Source: an uncultured Ignavibacteriota bacterium (lineage in GTDB: Bacteria; Bacteroidota; Ignavibacteria; Tepidaquicellales; Tepidaquicellaceae). From it: a DNA stretch of 21,868 nt. The notes under the pieces are model-generated. The model was given only the letters and a program-made list of their open reading frames with translations, was not told the DNA's origin and did not search any database. Made by a program: the position numbers and the translations under genes. Location of the stretch: positions 1 through 21,868 of the forward strand of contig CALGOI010000308.1 in assembly GCA_937959065.1 (NCBI GenBank), written 5' to 3'. Positions 1-6,167 of the stretch are shown here, in pieces; the stretch's first letter is position 1, and each line of letters opens with the position of its first letter.

Positions 1-168
1 GGATTCCATTGTATAAGACCATGAACCTCCGAAATCCGTTTCGAGCCGCTGGTGATTTTCATTTGGTGAAGCGAGTCTCATTGCCTCCTGCATGTCGTAC
101 TCCTGTGCATTTAAAGAAAATGCCAAAAGTAGAAAGAGTATAGATAGAAAGTGTTTAAAATTTTTCAT
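1..168 (-). CDS. Exported DUF1579-like protein, N-terminal part (runs off the window edge)
   Basis: The reverse strand opens with ATG at 166-168 and stays open for 56 codons to the window edge, so only the N-terminus is visible. It begins with a clear Sec signal peptide (KNFKHF, then a Leu-rich core, ending near SLNAQ at residue 22). The mature start holds PNENHQRLETDFGGSWSY, which resembles the opening of DUF1579 proteins, where a His-x-x-Leu element precedes a Gly-x-Trp strand of a lipocalin-like barrel; that family link is by recollection. The start lies 12 nt after the stop of the DUF4199 gene, so the two are probably cotranscribed. The function of DUF1579 is unknown. Confidence is good that this is a gene and moderate for the family. 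Confidence 0.7.
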   Translation of the reverse strand, partial: MKNFKHFLSILFLLLAFSLNAQEYDMQEAMRLASPNENHQRLETDFGGSWSYTMES

Positions 169-180
169 AGATGTTTTTTC

Positions 181-705
181 TTAAGTTATAATTTTTTCAG
201 GTTTTTTTCTTAAAATCGCGGCTGAGGCAAGGGCAACAATCACACCTATTATAAAAACAGTTAGAAACATTATTAATCCCATGGCATAGGGACTATCCCA
301 CATCGCAAATTGTTCCTGCATATCCTGTAATTGTTTTTGAATTACTTCCTGTGACTGTCCGCTGTTAGTTATCTTATTTGTATAAAACTCTAGGTAAACT
401 TCTTTAAAATCAGTAGCAGCATAAAATATTGCTTCATAAATTCCATAAACAAACGAACCAATCACAGAAATATAAACACCCATACCAAATGCCTGCCCGA
501 AAGAAATCTGCCCGTTAAGTTCCTTATCCCTGTATCTCTTTATACCGAAGTAAACCATCAGCATTGCAATAACCATAGTAGTATAACCGAAGACTTCACC
601 AAGATCCATCAAAACTTTCGGACTGAAGGCGAAGTAAAGAATTGAAAATACTATAATCAATATAAGGGCAGCCAAAACACCATGGCGTATTGCTGTTGAA
701 TGCAT
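181..705 (-). CDS. DUF4199 domain-containing membrane protein
   Basis: A 174-residue integral membrane protein with four hydrophobic segments at roughly residues 8-28, 37-55, 71-96 and 140-166. The stretch YFGIKRYRDKELNGQISFGQ followed by AFGMGVYIS matches the pattern of DUF4199, a small inner-membrane family typical of Bacteroidota and relatives: a charged KRYRD loop, then Gly-x-Ile-Ser-Phe-Gly before the third helix. The soluble segment between helices 3 and 4 (about 100-138) is polar and Gln-rich. It starts with ATG at 703-705 and ends with TAA at 181-183, 12 nt before the DUF1579 gene. Function is not established for the family; an envelope role is inference from the membrane helices and the exported neighbour. 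Confidence 0.8.
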   Translation of the reverse strand: MHSTAIRHGVLAALILIIVFSILYFAFSPKVLMDLGEVFGYTTMVIAMLMVYFGIKRYRDKELNGQISFGQAFGMGVYISVIGSFVYGIYEAIFYAATDFKEVYLEFYTNKITNSGQSQEVIQKQLQDMQEQFAMWDSPYAMGLIMFLTVFIIGVIVALASAAILRKKPEKIIT

Positions 706-1343
706 GTTATATGTATTTAGATTTGTAATTTATTATAAATATAATAATGATTTACTCAGAATGCATCACCTGAAAGGGTGAATTTATAAAAAAGGTACTA
801 TTTTCTAAAATTAAATAACGTTGATTAAAGAACATGTGTTTATTTTACAAAATCCTACCCTAAACAAACCGGGAGGAAAATGAATTATAAATAATTGTTT
901 TTTGAAATTGGATTTAGGGTTTGCAATTTTTTCTTAGATTGATTTTATATGTGTTTAAAAAATTTTTGTGCTTGGTCCTAAAAACGGGATTGAAAAAACA
1001 GATGTTTTATTAGATGTATTTATAAAAGGAATTTTTTCATCATAGCCACGAATTAACACGAATTGTTCTACTTTGCACAAATAGGGATTTGAGTTTATCA
1101 TAGCAACTCATTAAAAGATGAAAGTTTAAAGTCTAAAGTTTCTACTGCAAATAGGCAGCTGTAAGCAGATTTTTTGAATTAATACATACAAGATAGTTCT
1201 TTGTGGAGGGAGAAAAAATGGAAAGCGGGTTATATACGTATATATCCCCGATTGTGGAATAAGTATTGAGTTATCAGGTTTATAAATTTTATCAAATTTT
1301 CAGGTACAAGCTACGAAGAAGGATTATTCTAAACCCCCCTCAA

Positions 1344-1367
1344 TCCCCCCTTTGTACAAAGGGGGGA
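1344..1367. repeat. Perfect 24-bp palindrome (C-run, TTTGTACAAA, G-run)
   Basis: T1344 and six C residues (1345-1350), TTTGTACAAA (1351-1360) and six G residues plus A1367 form an uninterrupted inverted repeat with no loop. C-run/G-run palindromes of this kind occur as dispersed intergenic elements in many bacteria. There is no T-run on either side that would make it a standard terminator. Confidence 0.75.
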
Positions 1368-1426
1368 GAAATAATTAATATCACACCATGAGGATTAAAT
1401 CCAGTGAGCCTCACGTTTTGATAATG

Positions 1427-1490
1427 TCACCCCTTCGGGGTTGATGGGGTGGAGTTCAATGTTCTATAATTATTTCACCCCTTCGGGGTT
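1427..1490. repeat. Two direct copies of a 16-bp hairpin repeat
   Basis: TCACCCCTTCGGGGTT occurs at 1427-1442 and again at 1475-1490. Each copy folds into a short CCCC/GGGG hairpin with a TTC loop. The first copy can alternatively pair its ACCCC with GGGGT just downstream (about 1446-1450). A third degenerate relative (ATTTCACCTCTCTGG) follows near 1552, suggesting a decayed series. Confidence 0.6.
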
Positions 1491-1496
1491 AAACCG

Positions 1497-1547
1497 GAAG
1501 AGATTCATATATTGAAGAGATTCATATATTGAAGAGATTCATATATT
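1497..1547. repeat. Three perfect tandem copies of a 17-bp unit
   Basis: The unit GAAGAGATTCATATATT is present three times without change at 1497-1513, 1514-1530 and 1531-1547. No spacers separate the units, so this is a minisatellite and not a CRISPR array. Confidence 0.85.
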
Positions 1548-1716
1548 ATAGTTATTTCACCTCTCTGGCTGGATAAACCCTTTAAGGCTAAAGCCCTTCT
1601 TTAAAACGATTATTTACGAAGGGTGAATTTGGATAAATTAAGGTAATAATTTAACTAAAAGTTTGAAAACATATTATTTGTTTTAAGATAGTGGTTATAT
1701 ACCAACCCACCCCGTC

Positions 1717-1753
1717 TTCCCGCAAGCGGGAATCCACCCCTCCGTCGGAGGGG
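1717..1753. terminator. Two adjacent hairpins abutting the end of the LuxR-type gene
   Basis: TTCCCGC/GCGGGAA (1717-1723 with 1726-1732) is followed by CCCCTCCG/CGGAGGGG (1737-1744 with 1746-1753). The second hairpin is followed on the plus strand by ATTTTTA, a terminator-like T tract, but no plus-strand gene precedes it. For the minus-strand LuxR-type gene, whose TAA lies at 1758-1760, the hairpins come immediately after the stop but lack a T tract. They may end that transcript imperfectly or be members of a dispersed repeat. Confidence 0.45.
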
Positions 1754-1757
1754 ATTT

Positions 1758-2228
1758 TTAGGTAATTATTTTGAGGTCTCTGGCTTTTGAAATTGCCTGT
1801 GTGCGTCGGTTTACTTCAAGTTTCATGTAAATATTATTGATGTGGGTTTTAATCGTGTTCTCGGAAACGAATAATTTTTCGCCAATTTCCTTATTTGTAT
1901 GTCCCATTGCTATTTCCCGCAGTACTTCCAGTTCACGTTTGCTGAGATCTGTACCGTTAATACGGTCATAATTGATAACCGGTTCAGTAAATCCGGTTTT
2001 ATTAGATTCTTCGCGAAGTTTACGCATTAGACGTTCTTCACGCCGTTTGTTGTAGGTTGCTCCGAAGTAGATACCCAGACCCAGAAATGCAACCGCTATA
2101 ACTGCAAGATACACATCGAGTTCGATCCGGTAGGAAAAGTAAGTGTACTCGAGTAGTTTAAGACAAACTAGTAATAAGGCTATTGCCAGTCCGTAGAATA
2201 CCGGGGATTTTAGAAAGTTCTTTTTCAC
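1758..2228 (-). CDS. Membrane-anchored LuxR-type helix-turn-helix regulator
   Basis: A 156-residue protein with two transmembrane helices (about 10-28 and 37-57), a basic, coiled-coil-like linker (KRREERLMRKLREE, 61-74) and a C-terminal LuxR/GerE DNA-binding domain (about 95-152) with the hallmark run LSKRELEVLREIAMGHTNKE and the recognition helix SENTIKTHINNIYMKL. There is no receiver or ligand domain, so signal input must come through the membrane part or a partner. It uses a GTG start (2226-2228), 6 nt after the TAG of the DUF1028 gene, with little ribosome-site character, which points to cotranscription and translational coupling. The regulator call is firm; target genes and signal are unknown. 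Confidence 0.88.
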   Translation of the reverse strand: MKKNFLKSPVFYGLAIALLLVCLKLLEYTYFSYRIELDVYLAVIAVAFLGLGIYFGATYNKRREERLMRKLREESNKTGFTEPVINYDRINGTDLSKRELEVLREIAMGHTNKEIGEKLFVSENTIKTHINNIYMKLEVNRRTQAISKARDLKIIT

Positions 2229-2234
2229 TTAAAG

Positions 2235-3239
2235 CTATTTAATAATCGTCATCGCTTTGGTTTCACGGAAATCACCGCTCGTCAATGTATAGAAGTAAGT
2301 ACCGCTGGAGATATTACCCGGATACCATGGAATTTCATATACTCCGGCTTTCAGGTGTTGATTTACCAATACCGCTACTTCCCTGCCGAGCATATCATAA
2401 ATTTTCAATGTGGTCAACGAGTTAGCATTATTAACCGGTAAATCGAAACGTATCTTCGTCGATGGATTAAACGGGTTCGGGTAGTTCTGATACAGGACCG
2501 GTTTATCCGGAATGGAGTTCGTTACCGGTTCGATGCTGGTAAGAAGCCAGTTGTTAAACAGTTTCTGCAATGAATCAATGGGTTCGACTCCGAAGGGTGT
2601 ATTATTTACATTCAGGTTTAGCCAGAATGTTCCTGTAGTATCCTGTAAGCGTGCAACACGAATAAACGCAGATATTGAAGATGTATTTCTACCCGAGCAT
2701 CTTGTATCTGCACCCGGAACTTTAGCACCCTGCAAAGCGGCCATTAATTTAAATGGAAGGGATCCCGGAGTATTAAGGTACCTCGCTTCCATAGAGTCAA
2801 TAATCCGTTGTCCGAGTAATATATTACCCTGTATAGCATAGTAATTTCCCGTAATATGTCCTCTCCACGAAATGCAATTTGATCCTGTGAATGCAGCTGA
2901 GAGAAGATTTGTATCGAGTCTGACAATACCATACTGACGAATCGAAGGATTATTTTGCGCATCATGCGCAACGAGAGAATCGATGATCTGCTGTGGTGTT
3001 AATCCAAGTAACATTAGCTGCCGGGCATACTGCTGGTTAGATGAATTCCAGTATGATTGAGTGTGAATGCCGCCTATCCCCGGCAGAACATCACTCAGGA
3101 TAATAGAACCGGCGATACAGGATGCACCCGCACTGCCAATCTCTCCTGTTAAAGGGTCGTAAGCTACAATTGAGAAGGTGGCTTTGGAATTTGAGATTAA
3201 CGAAAATAATAAAACTAAGGTCAGTATGGCTCTTTTCAT
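2235..3239 (-). CDS. Exported DUF1028 protein with T9SS C-terminal sorting domain
   Basis: A 334-residue secreted protein. Residues 1-20 form a Sec signal peptide ending SKA. Residues 21-232 match DUF1028: TFSIVAYDPLTGEIG at the mature N-terminus, the Gly-rich GIGGIHTQ, and GADTRC at 176-181. To my recollection DUF1028 is placed with the Ntn-hydrolase fold; the substrate is unknown. Residues 248-334 form a type A T9SS sorting domain, with NYPNPFNPSTKI, an immunoglobulin-like middle (LKIYDMLGREV) and SSGTYFYTL before the end MTIIK. The product should therefore cross the inner membrane by Sec and the outer membrane by T9SS, ending on the surface or released. It is the first gene of a two-gene unit with the LuxR-type regulator. 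Confidence 0.9.
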   Translation of the reverse strand: MKRAILTLVLLFSLISNSKATFSIVAYDPLTGEIGSAGASCIAGSIILSDVLPGIGGIHTQSYWNSSNQQYARQLMLLGLTPQQIIDSLVAHDAQNNPSIRQYGIVRLDTNLLSAAFTGSNCISWRGHITGNYYAIQGNILLGQRIIDSMEARYLNTPGSLPFKLMAALQGAKVPGADTRCSGRNTSSISAFIRVARLQDTTGTFWLNLNVNNTPFGVEPIDSLQKLFNNWLLTSIEPVTNSIPDKPVLYQNYPNPFNPSTKIRFDLPVNNANSLTTLKIYDMLGREVAVLVNQHLKAGVYEIPWYPGNISSGTYFYTLTSGDFRETKAMTIIK

Positions 3240-3241
3240 GA

Positions 3242-3269
3242 TTGTTGTTTAGTATGCTGTTATTATAAT
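3242..3269 (+). promoter_or_regulatory. Possible distal promoter in the divergent region
   Basis: TTGTTG (3242-3247) and TATAAT (3264-3269) are separated by 16 bp on the plus strand in the gap between the DUF1028 and TetR genes. It is a plausible sigma-70 type element, but a second candidate nearer the TetR start is better placed. Confidence 0.3.
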
Positions 3270-3317
3270 TAAAAAAGAAAACAGATTATATGAATTAATG
3301 TGGTGATTATGATTACA

Positions 3318-3346
3318 TTGAAGTCATGAACAGTGTTCAGTATATT
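3318..3346 (+). promoter_or_regulatory. Promoter with embedded palindromic operator, upstream of the TetR gene
   Basis: TTGAAG (3318-3323) and TATATT (3341-3346) are spaced by exactly 17 bp. The spacer contains the perfect palindrome TGAACA-G-TGTTCA (3327-3339). A dimeric TetR protein bound there would occlude RNA polymerase, the classic autorepression layout. Transcription would start near 3352, at the ATG itself, so the mRNA may be leaderless, consistent with the absence of a ribosome binding site. Confidence 0.5.
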
Positions 3347-3351
3347 GTCAG

Positions 3352-3960
3352 ATGGGAATATCAGAAAGGAAAGAGCGTGAACGACTCGAAAAGCAGAAGA
3401 AGATACTGGACGCGGCCAGGGATCTCTTTATGAAAGAGGGATATGAGAACGTCTCAATAAGGAAAATTGCAGATAAGATAGAGTACAGTCCCGGGACGAT
3501 ATATTTGTATTATAAGAGCAAGGGCGAGATATTCTTCGTGCTGTGCTTTATGGCGTTTGATAAGTTCTATAATGAACAAATAAAAGCCGATGACATAAGC
3601 GACCCGATAGAGAAACTCAGGGAGAGCGGAAGGATATATCTGCGATTCGCAATGGAAAACCCTGAATATTACGAGCTGATGTTCCTGATGAAAGCACCGC
3701 TGGAAGATTATTACGAGGACGTTAAATCTGATACGGGTTCAAAGTCATTCGATTATTTGAGAGATACAATCCAGGAATGCATCGACGCAGGGTATTTTAA
3801 GGGATATGATCTTATGACAGCAACCATAAATACATGGGCAATAGTACATGGATTGGCAACGCTGCATATAAAAGAGCGATTAAAGCCGATGGCAGATGAA
3901 GTTGAATTTGAATTTCTGGAAAATTGCCTGAATATGTACATAAATTCCATTCCGAAGTAG
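3352..3960 (+). CDS. TetR/AcrR family transcriptional regulator
   Basis: A 202-residue protein in the normal TetR size range. The N-terminal domain (about 12-60) carries the family helix-turn-helix: KKILDAARDLFMKEGYENVS, IRKIADKIEYSPGTIYLYY and SKGEIF. The C-terminal ligand domain contains FAMENPEYYELMF and, at 162-167, WAIVHG, the signature of the WHG-type TetR C-terminal domain (TetR_C_33). It probably represses its own promoter through the palindrome at 3327-3339. Effector and other targets are unknown; the following ABC transport genes on the same strand are possible targets, but no second copy of the palindrome was noticed before them. Start at ATG 3352. Confidence 0.92.
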   Translation: MGISERKERERLEKQKKILDAARDLFMKEGYENVSIRKIADKIEYSPGTIYLYYKSKGEIFFVLCFMAFDKFYNEQIKADDISDPIEKLRESGRIYLRFAMENPEYYELMFLMKAPLEDYYEDVKSDTGSKSFDYLRDTIQECIDAGYFKGYDLMTATINTWAIVHGLATLHIKERLKPMADEVEFEFLENCLNMYINSIPK

Positions 3961-4043
3961 AATTCATAGCAGTTAATAAATTGTTTTTATAAAGGATTTA
4001 CGTTATTTTTTGACACTCATGCCTTTAAAAAAATAAAAAAGCT

Positions 4044-5198
4044 ATGAAAAACCACCTAAAAACATCAATTTTAACTTCATTTATTGCAGTGATCTTATTA
4101 AGCGGCATATTTTCCGCCTGCAAGGATTCCGGCTCGGAGAATGAAATATTAATCGGCGAGTTCGCATCATTGACAGGAGACAAAGCCACTTTCGGTCAGT
4201 CCTCCCATAATGGCCTCACCTTGGCAGTAGAAGAGATAAATAACCAGGGCGGGGTACTCGGCAAACAGATAAAGCTGGTAGCCGAAGACGACCAGGGAAA
4301 GACGAATGAAGTTCAGACAGTCGTACAGAAATTGATAAACAGGGATAAAGTAGTAGCAATAGTCGGAGAGGTAGCATCATCGCTAAGTTTAGCGGCTGCA
4401 CCGATCTGCCAGCAGAGCAATATCCCGATGGTAACCCCGGCATCGACCAACCCGGAGGTAACAAACGTAGGTGATTATATATTCAGGGTGTGTTTCATAG
4501 ATCCTTTCCAGGCAACAGTGATGAGCAAGTTCGCTCTCAACTCAATGAAAGTAAAGAAAGTAGCTTTATTAGTCGACCAGAAGAACGCATACTCGACGGG
4601 TCTTGCTGAGAACTTCAAGAGAGTATTCACAGAGATGGGCGGTGAGATAGTAGCAGAGCAGAAGTATTCCGCGGGCGATAAGGATTTCAAAGCGCAGCTT
4701 ACATCATTAAAGGCAGCTAACCCGGAAGCTATATTTATCCCGGGATATTATACAGAGCTTAACCTTATTAGCATACAGGCAAGAGAGATAGGAATTACAG
4801 TACCATTATTCGGCGGAGATGGCTGGGAATCAGAAAAATTACTAGAAGGTAAAGCAAAAGACGCATTAGATGGTTGTTTCTTCTCGACCCACGTATCAAT
4901 CGAAGATCCAAATCCAAAGATCCAGAACTTCATCACAAAATACAAAGAAAAATACGGTTCAACTCCTGACGCGATGGCATTCCTTTCATATGACGCGGGA
5001 ATGATATTATTCGACGCAATCAAAAGAGCCGGTTCGACAGACGGTGTAAAGATAAAAGACGCACTGGCTAACACGCAGAATTATGACGGTGTGACCGGTA
5101 CGATCACGATCAATGACCAGAGGAACGCAATTAAGCCCGCGGTCGTAATGGAGATCAAGGACGGCAAATTTACTTACAAAGAAACAATAGCTCCATAA
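4044..5198 (+). CDS. Branched-chain amino acid type ABC transporter substrate-binding lipoprotein
   Basis: A 384-residue Peripla_BP_6 (LivJ/LivK type) protein. It starts with a lipoprotein signal peptide ending GIFSAC, with the lipidated Cys at residue 26, so it should be tethered to a membrane facing the periplasm. The mature part opens with ILIGEFASLTGDKATFGQ and then GLTLAVEEINNQGGVLG, the typical first lobe, and VGEVASSLSLAAAPICQQ and IPMVTPASTNPEVT form the ligand-site region. Ligand specificity (Leu/Ile/Val, other amino acids, amides or short-chain acids) cannot be read by eye. It lies 6 nt upstream of the permease gene, clearly one operon. There is no strong ribosome site before its ATG. 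Confidence 0.92.
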   Translation: MKNHLKTSILTSFIAVILLSGIFSACKDSGSENEILIGEFASLTGDKATFGQSSHNGLTLAVEEINNQGGVLGKQIKLVAEDDQGKTNEVQTVVQKLINRDKVVAIVGEVASSLSLAAAPICQQSNIPMVTPASTNPEVTNVGDYIFRVCFIDPFQATVMSKFALNSMKVKKVALLVDQKNAYSTGLAENFKRVFTEMGGEIVAEQKYSAGDKDFKAQLTSLKAANPEAIFIPGYYTELNLISIQAREIGITVPLFGGDGWESEKLLEGKAKDALDGCFFSTHVSIEDPNPKIQNFITKYKEKYGSTPDAMAFLSYDAGMILFDAIKRAGSTDGVKIKDALANTQNYDGVTGTITINDQRNAIKPAVVMEIKDGKFTYKETIAP

Positions 5199-5204
5199 GA
5201 GTAT

Positions 5205-6101
5205 ATGAGTGAATTCCTACAGCAGTTAATCAACGGCCTATCTCTTGGCAGTATCTATGCATTGATAGCATTGGGATATACCATGGTATATGGTATATTG
5301 AAATTCATCAACTTCGCGCATGGTGAGGTGTTCATGCTGGGAGCGTTTTCAGGTTATTACCTCGCGCAGCTATTCGGTGTGGAATCCAGCAACCTGCCGA
5401 TGGCCTTGATAATATTGCTGCTTACTATGGTTATTACAGCAGCTATCGGAGTTATCATCGAGAAGCTCGCTTACAGGCCATTAAGACGTTCATCGAAACT
5501 AACGGTACTCATAACTGCGATAGGTGTTTCGCTGTTTTTGCAATATACCGGACAGCTTGTATTCGGAGCTGCTCCAAGGTCATTTCCGAATATTCTTGAA
5601 GGTTACAACTTCACTTTCTTAGGAGCTCAGATAGATTCTAACCAGATAGTGGTAATTGTTTCTTCGATCGTGCTAATGCTGGGATTGAGGTTCATTGTCA
5701 TGAAGACCAAGATAGGAACAGCTATCAGAGCAGTATCGAATAACCTGACTGCATCGTCATTAATGGGTATTAACATCGATACGGTAATCTCATTTACTTT
5801 CGTACTGGGTTCATCACTCGCGGGAGCCGCGGGGATACTATACAGCATTAACTATCCAAGCATCGACCCGTTGATGGGACTACTGCCGGGGTTAAAAGCA
5901 TTCATCGCGGCTGTGCTGGGCGGCATCGGTAATTTCCCCGGAGCAGCAATTGGCGGACTGGTTATAGGTGTTGTAGAGACACTTACTGTAGGATATATCT
6001 CCCCTACTTTCCGGGATGCCGTAGCGTTCGCGATATTGATCATTATATTGATATTCAAGCCGACGGGTATAATGGGTACGAAGGAAATTGAAAAAGTTTA
6101 A
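5205..6101 (+). CDS. livH: Branched-chain amino acid type ABC transporter permease, LivH-like
   Basis: A 298-residue polytopic membrane protein with about eight hydrophobic segments, the usual length of LivH. The N-terminus holds the family signature GLSLGSIYALIALGYTMVYG followed by ILKFINFAHGEVFMLGA. The loop GGIGNFPGAAIGGLVIG near residues 245-261 corresponds to the region that contacts the ATPase. It would work with the binding lipoprotein encoded just upstream, but LivM (second permease) and LivG/LivF (ATPases) do not follow; the operon ends at the terminator at 6122-6155. The missing subunits must be encoded elsewhere or shared. The LivH subfamily is assigned with good confidence, the substrate is not. 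Confidence 0.92.
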   Translation: MSEFLQQLINGLSLGSIYALIALGYTMVYGILKFINFAHGEVFMLGAFSGYYLAQLFGVESSNLPMALIILLLTMVITAAIGVIIEKLAYRPLRRSSKLTVLITAIGVSLFLQYTGQLVFGAAPRSFPNILEGYNFTFLGAQIDSNQIVVIVSSIVLMLGLRFIVMKTKIGTAIRAVSNNLTASSLMGINIDTVISFTFVLGSSLAGAAGILYSINYPSIDPLMGLLPGLKAFIAAVLGGIGNFPGAAIGGLVIGVVETLTVGYISPTFRDAVAFAILIIILIFKPTGIMGTKEIEKV

Positions 6102-6121
6102 GCAGAGTTTACTGCTGACAG

Positions 6122-6155
6122 AAGCAGTTCCGAGCAGATCGGGACTGCTTTTTTT
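6122..6155 (+). terminator. Rho-independent terminator after the livH-like gene
   Basis: AGCAGTTCCGA (6123-6133) pairs with TCGGGACTGCT (6139-6149), with one G-T wobble and a 5-nt loop, followed by a run of seven T residues. It closes the ABC transport operon 20 nt after its stop codon and lies just before the TTG start of the GH5 gene. Confidence 0.85.
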
Positions 6156-6167
6156 GTCTTAATCAGA

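Larger units (their letters stand above)
706..1757. other. Gene-free, repeat-rich intergenic island of about 1 kb
   Basis: No convincing protein gene is visible on either strand. It holds a 14-bp palindrome TATATACGTATATA (1231-1244) flanked by GGG/CCC, a perfect 24-bp palindrome (1344-1367), two copies of the 16-bp TCACCCCTTCGGGGTT (1427-1442, 1475-1490), three tandem 17-bp units (1497-1547), two CACGAATT copies (1047-1054, 1057-1064) and two adjacent hairpins (1717-1753). Two tiny reading frames have purine-rich ribosome-site-like leaders: ATG at 880 (4 codons) and ATG at 1218 (14 codons); neither can be supported as a gene. The island separates two minus-strand units, so any promoter for the DUF4199/DUF1579 unit must lie at its left end. 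Confidence 0.7.

Noticed and set aside
880..894. ATG with a GGGAGG leader, 4-codon frame
   Set aside because: Four codons in an AT-rich gene-free region; nothing supports translation or a decayed gene.
1218..1262. 14-codon frame after GGAGGGAG
   Set aside because: It lies across a palindrome and has no family or conservation evidence; it could be chance, so it is mentioned only in the island entry.
1497..1547. Possible CRISPR array from three 17-bp repeats
   Set aside because: The units are directly adjacent with no spacers, shorter than CRISPR repeats, and no cas genes are present.
2512..2841. 109-codon plus-strand frame inside the DUF1028 gene
   Set aside because: It is a shadow of the opposite strand, with no recognisable domain and no ribosome site; the DUF1028 frame explains the conservation-like pattern.
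3240..3317. Bacteroidota-type TAnnTTTG promoter for the DUF1028 gene
   Set aside because: No CAAAnnTA was found in the right orientation and position between 3240 and 3351.
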